From Bacillota bacterium (lineage in GTDB: Bacteria; Bacillota; UBA4882; UBA8346), in the NCBI GenBank assembly GCA_023392595.1, contig JAEVYU010000041.1, positions 1 through 49,395 on the forward strand: a DNA stretch of 49,395 nt, given 5' to 3'. A program made the translations under genes and the position numbers. The notes beneath the pieces are model-generated. The model ran no database searches and was not told where the DNA came from. It worked only from the letters and a program-made list of their open reading frames with translations. This document shows, one piece after another, positions 44,026 to 49,395 of the stretch; position 1 is the stretch's first letter, and each line of letters starts with the position of its first letter.

Positions 44026-44559
44026 CTAATCCGGCAGATAAACCGCCCGGATTTGACCAATCCTGTCATAAACTATAAAAACCAATTGCCCATCATGGAG
44101 CCACCCTCCCCGGGGAAGCCTTGCGTCTTTTCTGACAGGTTTACAAAATAGTCGTTTCTTCTCAACGGGATGAATTTGTAAATTCAATTGCCCTGCATGG
44201 TAAAACCATCCCCGGATAATACCCTCTTCTCCTTGATAAGAGCCGTCAATCATCAAAACCAGGCCCTTATTATCCAGCGACAAGGTTGCTTCGAAAAAAG
44301 CCTCTGAAGTAATGGGAATCAAACTTTTCCAGGTAGCCGGCACTCCATTGCAAATGATTTTGGTCCCGGATGATAGTGGATAAACATTTACCAATCCATC
44401 ATGGATGATTCGAACGGTATCGGAAGTAATCGATTCAATCTCCCCGGTAATCTCGGGAATTTCCGGCGAATGCGAAGGCGTCTCCCCAAATGCAACGAAA
44501 TAAGAGTTTAAGGCTATCCATAGGATTATCACGCTCATGAAAAACGGCTTTTTGCCCAA
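44026..44559 (-). CDS. Small secreted or membrane-anchored protein, unknown
   Basis: A 177-residue protein starting with TTG (AAGGGG 8 bases upstream), with an N-terminal signal peptide (about 1-26, FFMSVIILWIALNSYFVAFG) and a mature beta-rich part with short hydrophobic strands (PEITGEIESITSDTVRII) and a basic patch (EKKRLFCKPVRKDARLPRGG). No family recognised. It stands alone between cheB and the radical SAM gene. Confidence 0.6.
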   Translation of the reverse strand: MGKKPFFMSVIILWIALNSYFVAFGETPSHSPEIPEITGEIESITSDTVRIIHDGLVNVYPLSSGTKIICNGVPATWKSLIPITSEAFFEATLSLDNKGLVLMIDGSYQGEEGIIRGWFYHAGQLNLQIHPVEKKRLFCKPVRKDARLPRGGWLHDGQLVFIVYDRIGQIRAVYLPD

Positions 44560-44630
44560 AATGCCATCCCCTTCAATACATTATTGGCATCTTGGTTATG
44601 GTCCATACCACTTTATTTGATAGCTAATCT

Positions 44631-45500
44631 TCATAAGCCTCTTAAATATTCAGGCCTCAAAATCATCTTCCCTTTCATCGCCATTTCAATTGTTGATAAT
44701 AACCGCCCTTTATCGGCAGGCAACCTTCCCTCCAAAGGCAAAAGATTGGATGCATGGTCCGCCCGAAAAACAGTTGCTTTTAAGTCCAACCCGGCAATCA
44801 TGTCATAGGTTTCCTGCAACAATTCTGGAGGGCTCAATTCTTCAAAATTACCCTTCTGCGCCCGGTCGTAAGCTTCCGTACCGGGAATCAGCATCAAGGA
44901 AAGAAAGGAAAGATAATGGGGCTGCATTAAATTTAAGGCATGGATTGTCTCTTTTACATGAGCCTTCGATTTGCTACATCCTCCCAGTCCAAGCAGTACC
45001 ATAACCGAAGATTTTATGCCGGACTCCGCCCCTTTATGAACCGCTTCAATCATTTCGTTGACGCTGGATCGCTTTTTACAATCATTTAAAATGGATTGAC
45101 TCCCGCTTTCTAAACCGATATAAATTAATCGCAGGCGGTTCTCAGCTAATTCCCCTAATTCTGTTCCGGTTCGTTTTACAATATTGTCGCCATTGGCATA
45201 ACTGGCGATTCGCGTCATCTTCGGAAATAAAGTATTGATTTTTTTTAATACCGGCACCAGCTTTGCGTTGGGAATCACCAAAGCGTCGCCATCCATTAAA
45301 AAGGCCCGCCTTTTTAACGGTTCCAACGCCGCCCCCGTTTCAATATCCTGATATATTTCCCGCTCACTTTTTATTCGAAATGGTTTTCCTTTATAGACTC
45401 CGCAAAAAGTGCATAAATTGGACGAACAACCGCTGGTCACTTGTAACAAAAAACTATTAGCCTCTGCCGGTGGCCGAATCGCAGGTTCAATGATGGGCAT
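44631..45500 (-). CDS. Radical SAM protein with CX4CX2C cluster motif
   Basis: A 289-residue radical SAM enzyme. The cluster motif is GCSSNLCTFCGVYKG, that is Cys-x4-Cys-x2-Cys, as in the subgroup with CSHNKCTFC signatures. Then come RAFLMDGDALVIPN, RLIYIGLESGSQSILNDCKK (SAM-binding GLESG) and LLGLGG. ATG 45500 is chosen because AAGGAG lies 7 bases upstream; the open frame runs 78 codons further into the polX gene. It follows polX by 44 bases. Substrate unknown. Confidence 0.85.
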   Translation of the reverse strand: MPIIEPAIRPPAEANSFLLQVTSGCSSNLCTFCGVYKGKPFRIKSEREIYQDIETGAALEPLKRRAFLMDGDALVIPNAKLVPVLKKINTLFPKMTRIASYANGDNIVKRTGTELGELAENRLRLIYIGLESGSQSILNDCKKRSSVNEMIEAVHKGAESGIKSSVMVLLGLGGCSKSKAHVKETIHALNLMQPHYLSFLSLMLIPGTEAYDRAQKGNFEELSPPELLQETYDMIAGLDLKATVFRADHASNLLPLEGRLPADKGRLLSTIEMAMKGKMILRPEYLRGL

Positions 45501-45544
45501 AACTTTACTCCTTTGTTTGTTTTGGCCTTCATGCAAGAGACCGT

Positions 45545-47284
45545 TCATTTGGTTTTCCGCTTGAAGATAAAATTTTCGATTTCCCTTCTGCTTTTGGCGT
45601 TTAAAACATCCGCTGCGGTTAACCAACCCTTCCGCGCCACCATGAGCCCACTCTGTACTAATTTCAATTCCTGGCTGTTGTGGGCATCCGGATTGACGGC
45701 TATCAATACCCCAAGCTCCCTGGCCTTCCTGCACCAGCGCCAGTCCAAATCTAACCGATAGGGGTTGGCATTGAACTCTAAAACGATACTCCCTCGGGCT
45801 GCCTTCTGGATCAAAGCCTCCAAATCCACTTCATAACCTGGCCTCTCTCCAAGAATCCGTCCGGTCGGATGTCCAAGCATGGTCAAGTAGGGATTATCCA
45901 TCGCTTTCATAAACCGCTTGGTCATTTCGGTTTTATTCATCCGGAAATTGGAATGAACCGAACCGATGACAAAGTCAAATTGGCTCAAAATTTCCGGCTC
46001 ATAATCCAATTCTCCCGAAGGCAATATATCCGCTTCGATGCCTTTGAATATTTTACATTGGGGGAACTCCTGCTCCAGGCTATCAATCTCCGTCCATTGT
46101 TTCTGCAAAGTTTCCCACGAGAGGCCGTGGGCATATACGGCACTCCGGCTGTGATCCGTAATTCCGAGATATTCAAATCCTTCTCTCACGGCTTCCGCAA
46201 CCATTTCCCGCAGTGTACTCCGGCCGTCGCTATAAGTCGTATGAACATGAAAAACGCCGCGTATATCTTCGGGTTTTACTAAAACCGGCAGGGTTCCCGC
46301 ATCCGCCGCTTCCAGCTCGCCGAGATCTTCTCTAAGCTCAGGAGGTATATATTTCAGCCCGAATGTTTCATAAATAGCGTTCTCATCCAAACAATACGCG
46401 GCCTGCGTCCCCCCATTCTTAAAAAGGCCATATTCATTCACTTTATATCCTAATTCTTTGGCCATGTGGCGTAATTTGGTGTTGTGTTCCTTGCTTCCCG
46501 TGAAGTGCTGGAGCGCATGGGGGAATTCTTCGGGTTTTACAATACGGAGATCAGCAGCTATCCCTGATTTTAAGATGACCGATATTTTCGTACTGCCGCT
46601 GGAAGTGACCTTATCAATCACCGGCAATGCCGTAAAATAGTTGGCTACCTCAGCCGGCTCCGTGCTGGCCACCACAAAATCCAAATCATGGACCATTTCC
46701 TTAAAACGCCGGATACTTCCGGCCAGTTCAATCTTTTGAACGGGCCTGCACCCGGCTAAATGATCCCTGATATCAAAAGCCAACGGCAAAGCGTCGATCG
46801 ATAAAAAATCGTTACGGTGTTCTTCGATAAACTGAATTCCGGCGCAAATCTTCTCCTGTGTCTTTACCCCGAAACCCTGCAAAGCCGCTAACTGATTATT
46901 GTAACAGGCCTCTTTGAGCTGGGCAATGCTTGCGATGCCGAGTTCTTGATAAATCTGATTGATCTTTTTGGGACCCAGTCCCGGTATCCTCAGCAATTCC
47001 AGAAAGCCTTCGGGGATAGAGGCTTTAAGATTTTCATAATCATCTATCGTACCGGTTTGGGCCCATTCATTGATCTTTTTAACCAGGGCATCCCCAAAGC
47101 CGGAAATTTGGCACAGTCTTTGCTCTTGAATTAAGACCTCCAAATCCTCATTATTCAGATTTTCCAAAATCCGGGCCGCGTTGTAATAAGCCCTGCTTTT
47201 AAAGGGATTTTCACCTTTTAATTCAAGGAGCAGGCCGAGTTCATTCATCATCTGAATTAAAGCACTTTTATCCAATGGATTCAC
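45545..47284 (-). CDS. polX: DNA polymerase X with PHP exonuclease domain
   Basis: A 579-residue family X polymerase. Helix-hairpin-helix regions at about 50-150 (ISGFGDALVKKI, IPGLGPKKINQIY, LQGFGVKTQEKI), the nucleotidyltransferase core with GSIRRFKEMVHDLDFVVAS, and from about residue 335 a PHP domain with HVHTTYSDGRS, GITDHSRSAVYAHG, KGIEADIL, GSVHSNF, LGHPTGR and NPDAHNS. Expected role: gap-filling synthesis and 3'-5' exonuclease in base-excision repair. The start is GTG with AGGAG 4 bases upstream. Confidence 0.95.
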   Translation of the reverse strand: MNPLDKSALIQMMNELGLLLELKGENPFKSRAYYNAARILENLNNEDLEVLIQEQRLCQISGFGDALVKKINEWAQTGTIDDYENLKASIPEGFLELLRIPGLGPKKINQIYQELGIASIAQLKEACYNNQLAALQGFGVKTQEKICAGIQFIEEHRNDFLSIDALPLAFDIRDHLAGCRPVQKIELAGSIRRFKEMVHDLDFVVASTEPAEVANYFTALPVIDKVTSSGSTKISVILKSGIAADLRIVKPEEFPHALQHFTGSKEHNTKLRHMAKELGYKVNEYGLFKNGGTQAAYCLDENAIYETFGLKYIPPELREDLGELEAADAGTLPVLVKPEDIRGVFHVHTTYSDGRSTLREMVAEAVREGFEYLGITDHSRSAVYAHGLSWETLQKQWTEIDSLEQEFPQCKIFKGIEADILPSGELDYEPEILSQFDFVIGSVHSNFRMNKTEMTKRFMKAMDNPYLTMLGHPTGRILGERPGYEVDLEALIQKAARGSIVLEFNANPYRLDLDWRWCRKARELGVLIAVNPDAHNSQELKLVQSGLMVARKGWLTAADVLNAKSRREIENFIFKRKTK

Positions 47285-47439
47285 CTGACTCCTATTTTCC
47301 CCAAAGCCTCAAAATATCCTCCCGAATGAACAAATATTCATATTCCGATCCTTTTGCCCAATCATCCAATCATTTTTTCCCTTCAACCAATTGTCCGGAT
47401 CACTTTTTCAATTCTCTTTTCCATTCATCCGCTCTCCAT

Positions 47440-48075
47440 TCACAAATAAGTCACAATCGTAACGGTGATTCCCTTCCCGTTCCAAGAAGGGTTATTTCTG
47501 GTGCCCCGAAAATTTGTTTTTAAACCATCCCATTCCCATTGCCCATTTGAAACATGCATCCATTTGTACCCAACATTCAATACAGTCTTTTCCCCGATTA
47601 AGCAGCTTATTTTGGGCCCAACCCGCCACATAAAATCATAGAAATCGCCATGGGTTGGAAAATCCTTGTTCCAAATGAGCACCGCTCCACTCATATCCAG
47701 AGAAAGCTCAATGACATCCCCTCCGCTATACCCCAAAAAATTCAAGCCTAATAACCGAAGCCGAATCATACCCGTTGGACCAATGCCCCAAGCATTGCAT
47801 TCACTTTCCACACCACGGTTTTCCATGGTTCCCCATGCCCGGGTGAGAGTCCATCCGCTATGAACCGATATAAAGTAGTCGGAATAATTTACTTTTTGTA
47901 AATTAAGCGATATGGTATTCATATCAGGAGAGCCTTGTTCTTTATGAAAAGGTCCGAAATATTCCATTTCCATCTCGGATTGGGTATCTTGTTTTTCCAG
48001 ATAACCAAATGCATTTGTCGTACCCATGATTAGTAAAATTGTTGCGATGAAAAGAAGAAGACTAAATTTTCTCAT
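47440..48075 (-). CDS. PagL-like lipid A deacylase/acyloxyacyl hydrolase family protein
   Basis: A 211-residue protein with signal peptide (about 1-24, MRKFSLLLFIATILLIMGTTNA uncleaved part). The C-terminal portion reads GYKWMHVSNGQWEWDGL, matching the catalytic H-x-S-N signature (H174, S176, N177) of PagL-type 3-O-deacylases, and then RNNPSWNGKGI as in the family's NPG-like turn. It ends in a hydrophobic beta-strand with Tyr-Leu, typical of outer-membrane barrels. If correct, it acts on lipopolysaccharide in an outer membrane. The catalytic acid (E181?) is uncertain, so the assignment stays tentative. Confidence 0.6.
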   Translation of the reverse strand: MRKFSLLLFIATILLIMGTTNAFGYLEKQDTQSEMEMEYFGPFHKEQGSPDMNTISLNLQKVNYSDYFISVHSGWTLTRAWGTMENRGVESECNAWGIGPTGMIRLRLLGLNFLGYSGGDVIELSLDMSGAVLIWNKDFPTHGDFYDFMWRVGPKISCLIGEKTVLNVGYKWMHVSNGQWEWDGLKTNFRGTRNNPSWNGKGITVTIVTYL

Positions 48076-48114
48076 GATTACCTCGCCCTTGTGAAGTTTT
48101 TAAAGTAACAAACC

Positions 48115-48228
48115 CTACATAAACAAATCAATATTAAGAACTCTGGCTTTTGGAGTATCCTGTGTAATGAGTATTGCATATTTTATATCAACAACCCCGA
48201 CATCCCCATCATGAACACAGGCATCCAT
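48115..48228 (-). CDS. Small ORF (37 aa) between envelope genes
   Basis: ATG 48228 opens MDACVHDGDVGVVDIKYAIL... to a stop at 48115. It is in frame with the upstream barrel gene after its TAA. No ribosome-binding site. It could be a remnant of a longer protein tail. Low support. Confidence 0.2.
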   Translation of the reverse strand: MDACVHDGDVGVVDIKYAILITQDTPKARVLNIDLFM

Positions 48229-48264
48229 AAATGTATTTTTAAATTTATTCCATAACCCCAATAT

Positions 48265-48891
48265 TTAAAATAAATAAACCACTCCCAAATTTAATCCGTT
48301 ACCACTGGCCTTCAAGCTGATGTCATTATCCTTGATTTTTATTCTTGCCCAATTATACCCAAACGAGAAACCCATATTGGGGGTACAGAGGGTATTCAAT
48401 CTTATTTTAGCCGCCCTGTATCCGGAATCAAAAATTTTGCCACCAAGGCCAGTGATAGAAAAATCAATACTACAATCGAGGTAAGATCTTTCATCCATTA
48501 TGTACCGGGTTTCGATTCCCAGTAATGTCGTACCAAAGTCATTATCAATTCCCGACGAGTCCATACTCAAGCCCATAACTGAAAAGTTACCGTACAACGT
48601 TAATAAATCTTCTTCTTCCAAAACAATCCCATTTTTAACCATGATCCCTTTGGCTGAAATATCTTGGATGGGATCAAACCATTCAATATTTAATTTGTTG
48701 CGATTTATTTCGCTTATGTGTTCAAAACCCACCGGATACCAGTTGAAGTCATCTTGAGAAAGTTCTGAAATATACCAAAAATGATGGATATTGCCATTAA
48801 GATAAAAACTGTTGTAAGTTGCAAAAACGTCTGAACGGACTGAGAAAATAAATAATCCGATTAAAAATAGCTGTATAATCGCTTTTTTCAT
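48265..48891 (-). CDS. Secreted small beta-barrel-like protein
   Basis: A 208-residue protein with a signal peptide (about 1-24) and a mature part of amphipathic strands (for example NSFYLNGNIHHFWYIS, IRLNTLCTPNMGFSFGYNWARI) ending GVVYLF; a terminal Phe on an amphipathic strand is the outer-membrane barrel insertion signal. GGAGGAG precedes the ATG. Family unknown. It shares strand and cluster with the PagL-like gene. Confidence 0.6.
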   Translation of the reverse strand: MKKAIIQLFLIGLFIFSVRSDVFATYNSFYLNGNIHHFWYISELSQDDFNWYPVGFEHISEINRNKLNIEWFDPIQDISAKGIMVKNGIVLEEEDLLTLYGNFSVMGLSMDSSGIDNDFGTTLLGIETRYIMDERSYLDCSIDFSITGLGGKIFDSGYRAAKIRLNTLCTPNMGFSFGYNWARIKIKDNDISLKASGNGLNLGVVYLF

Positions 48892-48945
48892 CCAATTGCT
48901 CCTCCAACTTATAAATCGGCCTTCATCGATAAGTGATATTTATTA

Positions 48946-49023
48946 ATTATCTAAAGTTCTTATCATTCCAAAACCGATCATATAAATCAAAACCACAAAT
49001 ATCACCATAATGCCTATTAACAT
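48946..49023 (-). CDS. 25-aa single-pass membrane peptide
   Basis: ATG 49023 with AAGGAG 10 bases upstream encodes MLIGIMVIFVVLIYMIGFGM followed by basic KNFR and stop at 48946. One full hydrophobic helix with a positive C-terminal end gives a defined orientation. It lies 40 bases after the membrane protein gene on the same strand, so it is probably co-transcribed with it. Too short for routine gene finders. Confidence 0.5.
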
Positions 49024-49063
49024 TCTTAGTTCACTCCTTGTAAAGGAGACATCTCCACAATAT

Positions 49064-49395
49064 TCAGCATCCCTGTGACGCAAAGTATTCAACGTTCATC
49101 TTTCGTAAAGAACCAGTATATTTGAAAGCAGCAATCAAACAAAGCATATAGGCCATTAATTCACTTATTTCTTCCACTGCATTTTTTACCACCCGAATAT
49201 ATGACTTACCTAATAAATCTTGCCATAAAATTTGCGTTCCAATCAATCTGGAAAAAGCTAACACCAGCAAAAGCCCACCAACCATAATATAGTAGCTTTC
49301 ACTCTTGCAGAAATGATTTAATCCATCCAAAGTATTCTCTTTATGTTTAAAAGCTAAAATGATGCAAAACAAAGCGATGGCCATTGCAATATAAA
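49064..49395 (-). CDS. Multi-pass membrane protein, cut by window edge
   Basis: The frame is open to position 49395 (an internal ATG at 49384), so the N-terminus lies outside. The visible 106+ residues hold three hydrophobic segments (about residues 1-13, 32-48 and 74-90 of the ATG-started part) separated by loops with few charges. No family recognised. Confidence 0.55.
   Translation of the reverse strand, partial: YIAMAIALFCIILAFKHKENTLDGLNHFCKSESYYIMVGGLLLVLAFSRLIGTQILWQDLLGKSYIRVVKNAVEEISELMAYMLCLIAAFKYTGSLRKMNVEYFASQGC

Noticed and set aside
1..49395. tRNA or rRNA genes
   Set aside because: None of the gene-free stretches showed a cloverleaf with a GTTCGAATC-like T-arm or rRNA core; a tRNAscan-SE run would be decisive.

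Overview
The window looks like a chromosomal segment of a Bacillota (Firmicutes) bacterium. The ctsR-mcsA-mcsB-clpC operon with a CtsR operator, an Ile-specific T-box leader in front of ileS, CheX, the YuaF/YuaG-like flotillin pair and sigmaA-type promoters all point that way. Three genes look out of place in a monoderm: two secreted beta-barrel-like proteins (28.3-29.5 kb and 48.3-48.9 kb) and a PagL-like lipid A deacylase candidate (47.4-48.1 kb). The best inference is a diderm, outer-membrane-bearing Firmicute. Species cannot be named from the sequence alone.

Layout. 0-4.1 kb: the end of an IS5-like element at the window edge, then a minus-strand sugar-acid cassette (GntR/FadR regulator, enolase-superfamily dehydratase, ACS-type MFS transporter) with a good promoter and candidate operators. 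4.3-8.1 kb: a SNF2-family helicase with its SWIM zinc-finger partner. 8.2-10.1 kb: a shredded S9 peptidase, an endonuclease IV-like gene and a repeat-rich spacer. 10.1-13.1 kb: a histone-deacetylase-fold hydrolase translationally coupled to a hydantoinase/oxoprolinase-family protein. 13.2-15.4 kb: NfeD-like protein plus flotillin. 15.5-17.5 kb: a genomic scrapyard holding two radC remnants, inverted repeats, a ten-unit 21-bp minisatellite, and degraded fluoride-channel and CBS-domain genes. 17.5-22.4 kb: nitroreductase, a eukaryote-type IleRS and a spermidine-synthase-like methyltransferase behind the T-box. 22.4-28.2 kb: cupin, DeoR regulator, glutamine-dependent NAD synthetase and the AmmeMemoRadiSam pair. 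28.2-32.8 kb: barrel protein, a HEPN-like small protein, and an FtsH-like protease coupled to a membrane protein. 32.8-39.2 kb: HD-GYP and CheX proteins, then the CtsR heat-shock operon. 39.2-43.8 kb: LysM/M23 peptidase, Rho, a zinc-ribbon protein and CheB. 44-49.4 kb: small secreted protein, radical SAM protein, PolX polymerase, then the envelope cluster with a 25-aa membrane peptide.

Working together: much of the window is housekeeping (protein quality control, transcription termination, translation, NAD synthesis, DNA repair) combined with signalling (HD-GYP, CheX, CheB) and envelope functions. Most genes lie on the minus strand; the plus-strand exceptions are the endonuclease and the flotillin pair. 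The most unusual items are the structured RNA region between rho and the M23 peptidase gene, the FtsH-like protease whose ectodomain seems to be supplied by a separate coupled gene, the HDAC-hydantoinase pair, and the outer-membrane genes beside Firmicute regulators.
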